Positions 45,464 through 53,721 of a DNA stretch of 64,000 nt are shown here, in pieces; within the stretch, counting starts at the first letter, position 1, and the number at the start of each line of letters is the position of its first letter. The notes under the pieces were generated by a model. The model had not been told where the DNA came from. It saw only the letters and a program-made list of their open reading frames with translations, and did no database searches. Both the position numbers and the translations under genes were made by a program. The stretch is from an uncultured Paenibacillaceae bacterium (GTDB taxonomy: Bacteria > Bacillota > Bacilli > Aneurinibacillales > Aneurinibacillaceae): positions 124,001-188,000 of the forward strand of contig CAMLDI010000002.1 in the NCBI GenBank assembly GCA_946478845.1, in the 5' to 3' direction.

Positions 45464-45955
45464 TCATTCTTTAGTAAAGGTACTAGGCATAACTACAGCG
45501 ATGACTTCGCCACGGGCAACCATAGTATCATTTGCAAATACCTCAGTATCTACTTTCCATTTCTTCGGATGGATTTCTGTTACCCGTCCCATGGCAATTA
45601 ATGGTACACCATCAGGAGTGGGTTTGATAAAGTCCACTTTTAATGAAGCTGTGACAAAACGGGAAGGCACTGATCCATCACCAACTTCGTGTCCATTTTT
45701 ACGGTGTAATGCCAGTGCAGCGGAACCTGTCCCGTGGCAATCGATTAACGAAGCAATTAAACCGCCATAAACAAAGCCTGGAATGGCTTTATGCTCTGGA
45801 AGTGGGGTATAGATTGTTTTCGTTTGTTCCCCATCCCATCCTGTGCGGAAGTGATGGCCTGCATCATTTAATCGGCCACATCCATAACACCAGGCAAAAT
45901 CATCGGGATAATCGTCTTGAATTGCTTTAACTATTGTCTCCTCCAACCATTTCAT
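45464..45955 (-). CDS. PaaI-type hotdog-fold thioesterase
   Basis: 163-aa protein with CYGCGRLNDAGHHFRTGWDG at the N-terminus, PGFVYGGLIASLIDCHGTGSA (the hotdog helix with GG and catalytic Asp) and VDFIKPTPDG strand, so an acyl-CoA thioesterase is likely. ATG 45955 lies just after AAAGGGG; TTG 45946 has better spacing and is possible. A frame upstream of 45955 overlaps the promoter. Substrate unknown. Confidence 0.8.
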   Translation of the reverse strand: MKWLEETIVKAIQDDYPDDFAWCYGCGRLNDAGHHFRTGWDGEQTKTIYTPLPEHKAIPGFVYGGLIASLIDCHGTGSAALALHRKNGHEVGDGSVPSRFVTASLKVDFIKPTPDGVPLIAMGRVTEIHPKKWKVDTEVFANDTMVARGEVIAVVMPSTFTKE

Positions 45956-45973
45956 CCCCTTTCTTTTCAGAAT

Positions 45974-45984
45974 ATTATAACACA
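45974..45984 (-). promoter_or_regulatory. Extended -10 promoter of the thioesterase gene
   Basis: TGTGTTATAAT on the minus strand is an extended -10 placed so that transcription starts only a few bases before the ribosome site. This also rules out starts further upstream. Confidence 0.5.
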
Positions 45985-46080
45985 TGTAATTAAAGGTTTC
46001 CTAAAAAAAGGAATTCATTTTAAATTGTAAATAGTATAATTGATAGAATGATTTATAAGTTCTTTAGGGAGGTGTCTATC

Positions 46081-47256
46081 TTGCTTCAGCAAATGCAAAG
46101 AAGATTAGAAGAAGTATATCCCGAAATGGTATCCTGGCGAAGACATTTTCATCAACATCCAGAACTTTCATTTCAAGAAGGGAGAACCTCCCAAAAAATC
46201 GCTGAGATCTTGCATGGATTTGGCCTATCTGTGAAAACAGGTGTGGGGGGCAATGGGGTCATTGGTGTTTTGGATGGAAAAAAGGATGGAAAAACCATTG
46301 CCTTTCGCGCAGACTTTGATGCTCTTCCTATCACAGATGAAAAAGAAGTAGGATATAAATCTACAGTACAGGGTGTTATGCATGCCTGCGGACACGATGG
46401 ACATACTGCGACAATGCTAGGCGTTGCAAAAGTATTAAGTGAGTTTCGGCAACAAGTGAAAGGGAAAATCATTTTTATTTTTCAACATGCTGAAGAAAAA
46501 TTGCCTGGCGGTGCAGCATCAATTATTGCCAAGGGAGGTCTCGATAGAGTGGATGCCATTTTCGGAGCCCATTTATTTACGGACCTTCCTCTGGGGAAAA
46601 TTGGGTTAAGGGAAGGCCCTATTATGGCGGCGGTGGATGTATTTAAGTTAATGATTCAGGGAAAAGGGGGGCATGGCGCGAAACCCCATGAAACTGTGGA
46701 CTCCGTGGTGGTTGGGAGCCAGATTGTTAATCAACTGCAACAAATTGTAAGCCGCAGGATTAATCCCCTTGAACCTTCTGTTGTAACAGTTGGGGTTTTC
46801 CAGGCGGGGACTGCCTTTAACATCATTGCAGATAAAGCAAGGATTGAAGGAACGGTTCGTACTTTCAACCCTGTTGTTCGGGAAAAAATCGAGGCTGAAA
46901 TCCGCAGTATTGTAAATGGGGTGTGTGAGAGCTCCCATGCTGGCTATGAGCTGGAATATACCCATGGCTATCCTGCCTTATTCAATCATAAAGAAGAGAC
47001 GGCTCTCATTAAGAAGCTGGTCCAAGAAGAATTAGGGCAAGAGCAGCTGGTAGAAATCCCACCTCGTATGGCAGCAGAGGATTTTGCTTATTATGTACAA
47101 GAAGTTCCGGGGGCTTTTTTTATGATTGGCGGCCACGGGGTAGGGGAAAACACCCGGTATTCCAACCATCATCCTAAATTTGATTTTGAGGAAAAAGCCA
47201 TGGAGGTAGGAGGAAAAATCTTCTTGAGACTTGCTCATCACTATGTAATTTCCTAG
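46081..47256 (+). CDS. M20-family amidohydrolase (N-acyl amino acid hydrolase type)
   Basis: 391-aa zinc peptidase-like enzyme that removes acyl groups from amino acids or similar amides. WRRHFHQHPELSFQE, FRADFDALP, HACGHDGHTA (Cys103, His105), QHAEEKLPGGA (Glu138, Glu139) and AAEDFAYY carry the metal ligands and general base; the dimerisation insert lies in between (GKGGHGAKPHETVD). TTG 46081 is chosen since GGGAGGTG lies six bases before it; an upstream ATG would run through this site. TATAAT at 46035-46040 is a likely -10. Confidence 0.9.
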   Translation: MLQQMQRRLEEVYPEMVSWRRHFHQHPELSFQEGRTSQKIAEILHGFGLSVKTGVGGNGVIGVLDGKKDGKTIAFRADFDALPITDEKEVGYKSTVQGVMHACGHDGHTATMLGVAKVLSEFRQQVKGKIIFIFQHAEEKLPGGAASIIAKGGLDRVDAIFGAHLFTDLPLGKIGLREGPIMAAVDVFKLMIQGKGGHGAKPHETVDSVVVGSQIVNQLQQIVSRRINPLEPSVVTVGVFQAGTAFNIIADKARIEGTVRTFNPVVREKIEAEIRSIVNGVCESSHAGYELEYTHGYPALFNHKEETALIKKLVQEELGQEQLVEIPPRMAAEDFAYYVQEVPGAFFMIGGHGVGENTRYSNHHPKFDFEEKAMEVGGKIFLRLAHHYVIS

Positions 47257-47260
47257 AAGG

Positions 47261-47287
47261 AAAGGGTGCCCTGGTTGGCACCCTTTT
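47261..47287 (+). terminator. Rho-independent terminator
   Basis: AAAGGGTGCC-ctggtt-GGCACCCTTTTT behind the M20 gene. Confidence 0.9.
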
Positions 47288-47334
47288 TCAATTAAAATTC
47301 GATAAAATATATGTGATTAAGGAGGAGGTCTAAT

Positions 47335-47430
47335 ATGATCTTATTCAATCTTAATTTCAGAAAACAGTTTTCGTGCATCTTTTGTGGCATATTGGACCTG
47401 AATGAGCCTTGCAAAATCAGGGATGGCTAA
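47335..47430 (+). other. Orphan ribosome site and short reading frame (31 aa)
   Basis: AAGGAGGAGG lies a few bases before ATG 47335, and a frame of 31 codons with three Cys follows, ending at 47430. It runs antisense to the end of the DUF3888 gene. It is either a tiny gene or the left edge of a gene that was replaced. The frame is too short to judge. Confidence 0.3.
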
Positions 47431-47922
47431 ATTATAATTTTTCACTTTATAAATATCTTCTTCTGGGATTTCTACCTGGAACCATAAGCCGTCATTAATA
47501 TTTCCATATGGATCCTGAATCTTGCCATCAATGCAATAAATAATATCTGTAATTTTATGATTTCCAATTGTGAAAATCGCTTTTCCTGTATTTTTGATTT
47601 CTTTGAGCATAGCCCTCATGGAATTCCGGGTGGTTTTGCCTTTATAGGTTTGTAAATAGAGGGTAACTACATATTTCCCAGCTTTTCTTTTATCTTTTCC
47701 TTCGTATTTGTTTAATTCTAGCCGTTGGAATTGCTCTGGATAAATGTATTCCATAATGGTTTGTTGAATAATGGATTTAATTTGATCTTCAGAGGTTAGG
47801 TTTTGTGGATCAACGTATTGTGCATTAGTGCTTTTAGGAATTGTAAAAATGCAAATGAAAACAAGGAAAAAAATAAATGAAAATTTGCCTAGTAGGGCTT
47901 TGGGAGAGATTTTGTTAGCCAT
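47341..47922 (-). CDS. DUF3888-like exported protein, 193 aa
   Basis: Signal peptide (about 1-35, cut near STNAQ) followed by a secreted domain of about 155 residues. The mature part (ITDIIYCIDGKIQDPYGNINDG; KAGKYVVTLYLQTYKGK) resembles DUF3888-type proteins of Bacillales. GGAGG seven bases before ATG 47922 favours this start over the one two codons earlier. Function unknown. Confidence 0.65.
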   Translation of the reverse strand: MANKISPKALLGKFSFIFFLVFICIFTIPKSTNAQYVDPQNLTSEDQIKSIIQQTIMEYIYPEQFQRLELNKYEGKDKRKAGKYVVTLYLQTYKGKTTRNSMRAMLKEIKNTGKAIFTIGNHKITDIIYCIDGKIQDPYGNINDGLWFQVEIPEEDIYKVKNYNLAIPDFARLIQVQYATKDARKLFSEIKIE

Positions 47923-48018
47923 ATCCATTCCTCCAAATAACGGGTAATAATAGCCATTTTATACCCTTAGAAATCCCCAAATATGGTGGAAACAATACAG
48001 GAATATTAATTTCTAATT

Positions 48019-48034
48019 TGTCAAAAATTTGACA
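48019..48034. promoter_or_regulatory. Perfect palindrome TGTCAAA-AA-TTTGACA
   Basis: A 16-base palindrome in the gap before the small AbrB-like/comFA gene pair. Its right arm contains TTGACA, a good -35, so a bound regulator would block a promoter. No clear -10 at 17 bases is seen; the call is tentative. The rest of gap 47929-48152 is AT-rich. Confidence 0.35.
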
Positions 48035-48152
48035 CTTAATTCCTTAAAATGACAATAAATAGGGGTAGGAAATATCTGGTTTTTGGCGAAATATAGCGTG
48101 ACAGGATGGTCAGTCAGCTAGGGGAATACACTATAAGGAGGAAAATAGAGAT

Positions 48153-48383
48153 ATGAAAAACCTGTATTGCATTGACGAAGATGGTTATCTTGATTTGCCT
48201 GAATCCCTTTTAAGGGAGGCAGGAATTTTTCCTGAGGATCAGGTCGAGTTATTCATTAATGAGAATGGAGAACTGGTTATTCAAAAGGTGACTGATGATA
48301 TCCTTGTTGACGATGTTTCTCCAAAATCCTGGGTTTTAGTCAGCCCATTGCCTATTCATCATTCAGAATTATTAGGTGATTAA
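48153..48383 (+). CDS. Small AbrB/MazE-like protein, 76 aa
   Basis: Contains a SpoVT-AbrB-like swapped-hairpin pattern (YCIDEDGYLDLPESLLREAGIFPEDQVELFINENGELVIQK), then an acidic C-terminal tail. AAGGAGG precedes ATG. The end overlaps the helicase gene by 8 bases (GTGATTAA), so the two are translationally coupled. It may be a DNA-binding regulator or a protein partner of the ComFA-like helicase. This pairing is not one I know. Confidence 0.65.
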   Translation: MKNLYCIDEDGYLDLPESLLREAGIFPEDQVELFINENGELVIQKVTDDILVDDVSPKSWVLVSPLPIHHSELLGD

Positions 48384-49866
48384 TACCATCGATCCCAAAA
48401 CAGTATTACATTGGCTTCAGGGTCGAATTTTATTAGAAGAAGAAGTTCTATCCTTCCTGGTTTTTCATAAAGCAATTGAGATTGATACAGAAAAGTATCA
48501 TGGTGAACCCACTGCTAAAATGCGTTCCCAGTGTCTGCAGTGGATTCAACTGTTAATGAATTATTCCCCTATTCAAATGAAAAAAGGAATTGAAAAGGAT
48601 CAATGCAATCGGTGTGGGGCTGGTAAACAATATATTCATTGGGTTACATGTGCTAGATGTAAACAGCAATGTGGCTATTGTGAAAGATGCCTGTTAATGG
48701 GTAAGTGTAGAAGTTGTTCTCGCTTATATTTTTTCCCTTTAATTGAAAGGGAGTCCTCCTTTTATACAAATTCCATAACACATAATCTCTTGCCAACCTT
48801 AACCAATATTCAAAATGAGGCTTCAGAAAAGTTAATTGAGTTTTATCAGGAACCGGAAACAAAAGATTATCTCCTTTGGGCAGTGTGTGGAGCGGGTAAA
48901 ACAGAGGTCATTTATCCATTGATTACCCTTGCCAGAAAAAGAAAAGATAGAGTCCTTTGGGCTACACCACGGCGAGATGTAGTATTAGAATTAGCTCCAC
49001 GTATGCAAAAGGTTTTCCCCGATGTTTTTATTTCAATTCTATATGGGGGTTGTGAAAATAGATGGAGCAATAGTGATATTGTTCTTTCTACTACACATCA
49101 GGCTTTACGTTTTTATCGTTGTTTTGATTTAGTCATTATTGATGAAATAGATGCATTTCCTTTTCATAACGACCCAATGCTTCCTTATGTTGTTTCAAGG
49201 GCCTGTAAGGAAAGGGGCAAGACTGTATATTTAACTGCTACACCACGTGAAAGTTTAAAGAAACGGATGAAAAAAGGCTTGAAGGATCCACATTTTTTGC
49301 CTTATTATAAACTTCCAGTAAGGTATCATGGATTTCCATTGCCAGTTCCAAAGATTCAATTGGAATATAAACTGGGAAAAAGAATTAATGAAAGCAAAAG
49401 GATTCCCGTTCTACTGTCTTTTTTAAATAGATTAAGGGATGAAGGTCATCCTGGGTTTGTTTTTTTGCCATCGATAGATGCTTTGCCTCAGGTTAAAAAA
49501 TATATTTTAACGTATGATTCTTACTGGGAAGGGCGTTTAGAAGTTGTTCATGCTTCTGACCCCTTTCGTGAGAAAAAAGTGATGGCAATCAGACAGGGAG
49601 AAATTCAGGTTTTATTGACAACAACAATCCTGGAACGGGGAGTGACCATCCCGGGAATTTCTCTTCTTGTATTTCAAGGAGATGCTCCCATTTTTGATGA
49701 AGCTGCCCTGGTGCAAATTGCTGGACGGGCAGGAAGGTCGGCCCAATGTCCTACTGGAGAAGTTATTTTTCTTGCAGAGGACATTACCCGTGCTATGAAA
49801 GGGGCTATATCTCATATCAAAGAAATGAATCGATTAGCCAGAAAAAAAGGATATTTAAATGATTAA
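48376..49866 (+). CDS. comFA: ComFA-like DNA uptake helicase
   Basis: 496-aa DEAD/DEAH-family ATPase that drives DNA import in competent cells. An N-terminal zinc-binding region has CNRC (from Cys77) and CARC, CGYC, CRSC motifs; Walker A is CGAGKTE (about 171-177), Walker B DEID (256-259), then LTATPR and the C-terminal helicase half with TTTILERGVTIPG and QIAGRAGRS. GTG 48376 overlaps the preceding gene. The comF companion genes comFB and comFC are not next to it, so DNA uptake must rely on genes elsewhere. Confidence 0.9.
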   Translation: MINTIDPKTVLHWLQGRILLEEEVLSFLVFHKAIEIDTEKYHGEPTAKMRSQCLQWIQLLMNYSPIQMKKGIEKDQCNRCGAGKQYIHWVTCARCKQQCGYCERCLLMGKCRSCSRLYFFPLIERESSFYTNSITHNLLPTLTNIQNEASEKLIEFYQEPETKDYLLWAVCGAGKTEVIYPLITLARKRKDRVLWATPRRDVVLELAPRMQKVFPDVFISILYGGCENRWSNSDIVLSTTHQALRFYRCFDLVIIDEIDAFPFHNDPMLPYVVSRACKERGKTVYLTATPRESLKKRMKKGLKDPHFLPYYKLPVRYHGFPLPVPKIQLEYKLGKRINESKRIPVLLSFLNRLRDEGHPGFVFLPSIDALPQVKKYILTYDSYWEGRLEVVHASDPFREKKVMAIRQGEIQVLLTTTILERGVTIPGISLLVFQGDAPIFDEAALVQIAGRAGRSAQCPTGEVIFLAEDITRAMKGAISHIKEMNRLARKKGYLND

Positions 49867-49900
49867 GGAGATGGGCTTCATGCCGATCTCCTTCTTTTTC
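49865..49900 (+). terminator. Terminator after comFA
   Basis: AAGGAGATGGGC-ttcat-GCCGATCTCCTT followed by CTTTTTC, starting at the stop codon. Confidence 0.8.
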
Positions 49901-50054
49901 CTGATTTTTAGTATTTTTTTCGGTAGATAATCTCACAATAATTTTTAAAATTTTCAGAATTTTAGATTTACATAATCATAAAATGAATTTAAAATGTAAT
50001 ATAAGCTCCCTAATTAATAAGTTTAGGGAAAACCAATGTAAAGGAGGTGCAGAA

Positions 50055-50420
50055 ATGGCCGCGATCAATAAGGGATTACAAGCCCATGATCATGCATTAA
50101 ATGTTTTGGAGCTTTTATATCATGAGTTTTGGAATAAAGAACTCATGGTAAAGATTAAAAATGAGTTAGAGAAAGCTTATTTACACCTTAAGGAACATGT
50201 TTATAACGGGGAATGTGTATGCGGAGATCGGGAAAAGGATCTTCAATTTTATGGTTGGTTGTATGAAGAAATGAAGGAAGCTGTTGCAATACAATCAATG
50301 GCGGTTGTTCCTGTACTTCGCGATGAATTATTGGAGTATTTCAAAACAAAGGATGATTCCCACCATTGCATTCAAGAATTATTGTTGAAAAAGCATACAT
50401 GGGTAGAAGATATTGCTTGA
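50055..50420 (+). CDS. Hypothetical protein, 121 aa
   Basis: Not recognised. AAGGAGGTGC precedes ATG 50055. Soluble and helical throughout, with CVCGDREKD in the middle and a further Cys near the end; the CVC pair could bind a metal. Stand-alone gene between two terminators. Confidence 0.65.
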   Translation: MAAINKGLQAHDHALNVLELLYHEFWNKELMVKIKNELEKAYLHLKEHVYNGECVCGDREKDLQFYGWLYEEMKEAVAIQSMAVVPVLRDELLEYFKTKDDSHHCIQELLLKKHTWVEDIA

Positions 50421-50443
50421 AGAATGGTGTATATTTAACAGAT

Positions 50444-50476
50444 AAGAGAGGAGTCTGTACTCCTCTCTTTTTTTTA
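50444..50476. terminator. Bidirectional terminator
   Basis: AGAGAGGAGT-ctgt-ACTCCTCTCT followed by eight T, between the 121-aa gene and the convergent ThiF/MoeB-like gene. Confidence 0.9.
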
Positions 50477-50478
50477 TT

Positions 50479-51501
50479 CTAAGAGCCTATATACTTTGCG
50501 TATAAAGAACGGGCTAACACAGGGTTATCCGTTCCCTGGACCATCACCCGGCCATTTTTAAAGATGACCAGGGTATATTCACCAATATGGAAACGCAATA
50601 GAAAACGATTTTGTTCAACCTTTCCCAGGCTGCTAAAACGGGTGGCCAGTTCCTTTAAATCTAGCTTCCGATCTTTGTTTGGCGTGATTTGTACGCTGTT
50701 TCTGCCGCATAGAGACGTTACTGTATCTTCTTCTCCAGTTAGGTTCAAAAATTCATACTTTCCCTGTCCACAGGCTGGACAATCTTCTCTTTTTTTCTCT
50801 GATACATTCATTTGAAAATGTTGATTCCGCCAGACTTCGAAGTGTTCCAGATAGGGATTATAATAGGATTCTCGACCTAGGAGAATCTTTAACCCTTCCA
50901 CTGCCTGATATGAAGCTACAATATGAATAATGGGACCGATTACTCCTGCTGTATCACAGGTTTCTCCCCGATTCTCCGGGGGTTCTGGGAATAGGCAGCG
51001 GAGGCAGGGAGTCTCATGGGGACGAATCGCTGTAAACATGCCCCGTGAGCTTACAGCCCCTCCATAAACCCAGGGAATACCGTGTTTGACTGCAACATCA
51101 TTAATTAGAAAACGAATTTGAAAATTATCCGTTCCATCTAAGATTAAATCACAATCGGTTAATAGGGATTCTGCGTTTACAGGAGTGATATCTTCGATCA
51201 GCGGTTCAATGACCACTTCACTGTTAATGGCTTTCAGTTTTTCATAAGCAGCGATGACTTTAGGCAGGTTATTTTTAGCATCATTTTCATCATAGAGCAT
51301 TTGCCGTTGTAAATTGCTAGGTTCCACAAAATCCCTGTCAATTAGGCGAACTTTGCCCACGCCGGCTCTTACCATATGATTAACAAGGACGGTCCCTAAG
51401 GCACCTGCCCCAACAATGGTTACTTTTTTTTGTTTTAACCTTTCTTGTCCCTCTTCTCCAATCCCGGGAAAAAGCATTTGTCTTGAATATCGTGTCTCCA
51501 T
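50479..51501 (-). CDS. ThiF/MoeB/HesA-family adenylyltransferase
   Basis: 340-aa E1-like enzyme that adenylates the C-terminus of a ubiquitin-like sulfur carrier (ThiS or MoaD). RYSRQMLFPGIGEEGQ and GAGALG (31-36) begin the ATP-binding domain; the DRDFVEPSNLQRQ motif, the zinc pairs CLRC and CPAC, and GGAVSSRG follow. About 80 residues after the second pair form an extra C-terminal domain. GAGGGA precedes ATG 51501. No thiS or moaD is nearby, so the pathway (thiamine or molybdopterin) is open. Confidence 0.88.
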   Translation of the reverse strand: METRYSRQMLFPGIGEEGQERLKQKKVTIVGAGALGTVLVNHMVRAGVGKVRLIDRDFVEPSNLQRQMLYDENDAKNNLPKVIAAYEKLKAINSEVVIEPLIEDITPVNAESLLTDCDLILDGTDNFQIRFLINDVAVKHGIPWVYGGAVSSRGMFTAIRPHETPCLRCLFPEPPENRGETCDTAGVIGPIIHIVASYQAVEGLKILLGRESYYNPYLEHFEVWRNQHFQMNVSEKKREDCPACGQGKYEFLNLTGEEDTVTSLCGRNSVQITPNKDRKLDLKELATRFSSLGKVEQNRFLLRFHIGEYTLVIFKNGRVMVQGTDNPVLARSLYAKYIGS

Positions 51502-51638
51502 TCTTGTCCCTCGTACTTTCCGCATTGTTTTCTATATTTTATCCTAGCTTTTGTAAGGGTTACAAGGTTTAGATTCTTTGAAAAATGATATAATAAGGAA
51601 GTCTCTAGATTAATCTGGGAAAAGGAGTGAATAGTATC

Positions 51639-52097
51639 GTGCCAAAAAAGGGAGAAGTTCCAGTTAAATTAAATGATGAACAAATGGAACTGCTTAATGG
51701 AGAAACCCTGGTTCTCTTAGGGACCGTAGATGAAGATCACCAGGCCCCTGTCATTAACGCAATTTCCTGGGTGAAGGCTTATTCACCAGAAAAAATCCGT
51801 TTTTCCGTCACTGCCTCAGCCAGAACATTGATTAATATAAAAGGGAATCCCCGGATTACATTATGTTTAATAGGATTGGAAACTGTCTATTCTATTACTG
51901 GGGTATGCCGGATTCTTTCTGAGAAAATGGAAGGTGTGGCTATACCTCTGGCAAAAATTGAAGTAGACATTACCGGGGTTTATGATAGTATGTTTTGGGG
52001 TGCAAAAATCTCACAAGCCCCTGTATTTGAGAAAACCTATGATCCCGCCAAAGCAAAGGCGTTGGATGAAGAAGTATATAAAGCATTAATGAACTAG
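51639..52097 (+). CDS. Pyridoxamine 5'-phosphate oxidase-like flavoprotein
   Basis: 152-aa split-barrel protein. LVLLGTVDEDHQAPVINAISWV and RIRFSVTASARTLINIKGN are the FMN-binding strands of the PNPOx-like fold. AAAGGAG lies before GTG 51639; a GTG at 51627 would overlap the ribosome site. The family includes flavin reductases and heme-related proteins, so the function is uncertain. Divergent from the ThiF-type gene. Confidence 0.75.
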   Translation: MPKKGEVPVKLNDEQMELLNGETLVLLGTVDEDHQAPVINAISWVKAYSPEKIRFSVTASARTLINIKGNPRITLCLIGLETVYSITGVCRILSEKMEGVAIPLAKIEVDITGVYDSMFWGAKISQAPVFEKTYDPAKAKALDEEVYKALMN

Positions 52098-52134
52098 ACC
52101 TCTAGATAATACAAAATGTAAGGTGGATTGAATT

Positions 52135-53274
52135 GTGAAGAAACTTGCTTTATGTCTGATTGTGCTAATGCAATGTATGTTACCTGCTTCTGTTTTTGCT
52201 GAAAAAGGCACAACCAAGAGCAGTACAAAACCTCCTGTGGTGAACAGTGAGGCGGCAATACTCATGGATGCTAAAACCGGCCATATTCTCTATGAAAAAA
52301 ACGAGAATGAACGCCTTTATCCAGCTAGCATTACAAAGATTGCCACAGGGATTCTTGCCATTGAGCAAGGAAACTTAAATGACATCGTAACGGTATCTAA
52401 AAAGGCACGGGATGTGGAAGGGACCCGCGTGTACCTGGTAGAAGGGGAAAAGGTCCGTATGGAGGATCTGGTATATGGGTTGTTAATGAATTCAGGGAAT
52501 GATGCAGCCATTGCCATTGCTGAACATATTGATGGCAGCGTGGAGAAATTCGCTGAGCGGATGAATAAATTTGTCGCTTCTATTGGGGCTACAGGAACCC
52601 ATTTTACCAATCCCCATGGTTTATTCGATTCTAATCACTATACAACGGCCAGTGATATGGCTAAAATCGCTTCCTATGCCATGCAAAATCCCAAGTTCCG
52701 CGAAGTGGTAGGGACGAAAAAGAGAGCATGGAACGGGAAAGAGTGGAAGACAACAATCATTAACCATCACAAGTTGCTAGGCAGCTATCCTGGGGCTACA
52801 GGGATTAAAAATGGTTATGTGGATGAATCCCGTCATACTCTTGTTTCCTCAGCGGAGCGTGATGGTACAGAGTTTATTACCGTAATTATGAAAGCGCAAT
52901 CTAGCCAAGGACAATATGAGGATACGATTCGTTTATTAGATTATGGTTTTGAAAACTACCGCACAGCAACCGTGCTTGGTTCTGGCCAGGTCATTCCATA
53001 TAAAGGAAAACAATATACAGTAAGCACGGATATTTTTGGTACCGTACCCGCCGATGAAACCTATCATGTTTCTTTGAATGATCAGTTGCAGCTGGAAATT
53101 AGCACACCATCAGGCGTATTGACACAAGTAGATCCACAGTTCACAGATGTAAAGTCGATTGTTTCAACGAGTGAGTTACAGTTGGACCGTTTCATTTCTG
53201 CGAGTCTATGGACGATGTTCGCCTTAGCTCTGGGAAGTTTCCTCTTCACCTTTATTAGAAGAGTTCGGGCTTAA
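52135..53274 (+). CDS. dacF: D-alanyl-D-alanine carboxypeptidase (DacF type)
   Basis: 379-aa penicillin-binding protein that trims peptidoglycan pentapeptides outside the membrane. Signal peptide (1-22), active site SITK with Ser65 and Lys68, SGN at 120-122, and KNG at 225-227 where most relatives have KTG. The PBP5-type C-terminal domain and a final membrane helix (about 353-372) anchor it. GTG start after AAGGTGG. In Bacillus DacF is a spore-cortex gene next to spoIIA, but no spoIIA genes are here. Confidence 0.9.
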   Translation: MKKLALCLIVLMQCMLPASVFAEKGTTKSSTKPPVVNSEAAILMDAKTGHILYEKNENERLYPASITKIATGILAIEQGNLNDIVTVSKKARDVEGTRVYLVEGEKVRMEDLVYGLLMNSGNDAAIAIAEHIDGSVEKFAERMNKFVASIGATGTHFTNPHGLFDSNHYTTASDMAKIASYAMQNPKFREVVGTKKRAWNGKEWKTTIINHHKLLGSYPGATGIKNGYVDESRHTLVSSAERDGTEFITVIMKAQSSQGQYEDTIRLLDYGFENYRTATVLGSGQVIPYKGKQYTVSTDIFGTVPADETYHVSLNDQLQLEISTPSGVLTQVDPQFTDVKSIVSTSELQLDRFISASLWTMFALALGSFLFTFIRRVRA

Positions 53275-53276
53275 AT

Positions 53277-53310
53277 AGAAAGGTAATCCTTTGTAGGATT
53301 ACCTTTCTTT
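53277..53310. terminator. Bidirectional terminator
   Basis: AGAAAGGTAATCCT-ttgt-AGGATTACCTTTCTTT, between dacF and the convergent DUF309 gene. Confidence 0.9.
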
Positions 53311-53695
53311 ATTCCTCTACCCCCTGAGGCTGGCAACTTTCTACTTCTTTTTTTAAATCCGGGTCCGTAATCTTAATGAAGAAAGGGGAGAAAGGAACTT
53401 GATCTAAATTTTTTAAGTAATCTCTTGTTTTATTAAATAGATCAACCTCATCAATCCCCGTTGGCCCATTCCATTCTGCGTCCTTTTTCTTCAGGGCTCC
53501 TTCAAATAATTTCTGGGCACCTGTTCGATTCCCATTGCGATAATGATAAAGGCCGACAGCAATTTGCAAGAAAGCCTGTAGTTTTTTATTTCTTCCCTCA
53601 TCCAACCAAAAAGCTTCCATGACCTCATGGCATTCATAATAATCCTGAGTCACATTGAAATGATAGAGGAACTCAATATACAACCGATGATACAT
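53309..53695 (-). CDS. DUF309-family protein
   Basis: 128-aa helical protein with the DUF309 signature YYECHEVMEAFWLDEGRNKKLQ (split over residues 19-40) and FLQIAVGLYHYRNGN. Function unknown; the H-E-x3-E-x-FW motif suggests a hydrolase-like or binding site. ATG is preceded by AGGA only. It may be transcribed after the IMP dehydrogenase gene 26 bases upstream. Confidence 0.85.
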   Translation of the reverse strand: MYHRLYIEFLYHFNVTQDYYECHEVMEAFWLDEGRNKKLQAFLQIAVGLYHYRNGNRTGAQKLFEGALKKKDAEWNGPTGIDEVDLFNKTRDYLKNLDQVPFSPFFIKITDPDLKKEVESCQPQGVEE

Positions 53696-53721
53696 TCCTG
53701 TGGATTCCCCTTTATTCGTTT

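Noticed and set aside
47929..48152. ComK box upstream of comFA
   Set aside because: The visible palindrome TGTCAAA-AA-TTTGACA does not have the AAAA-N5-TTTT pair layout of ComK sites.
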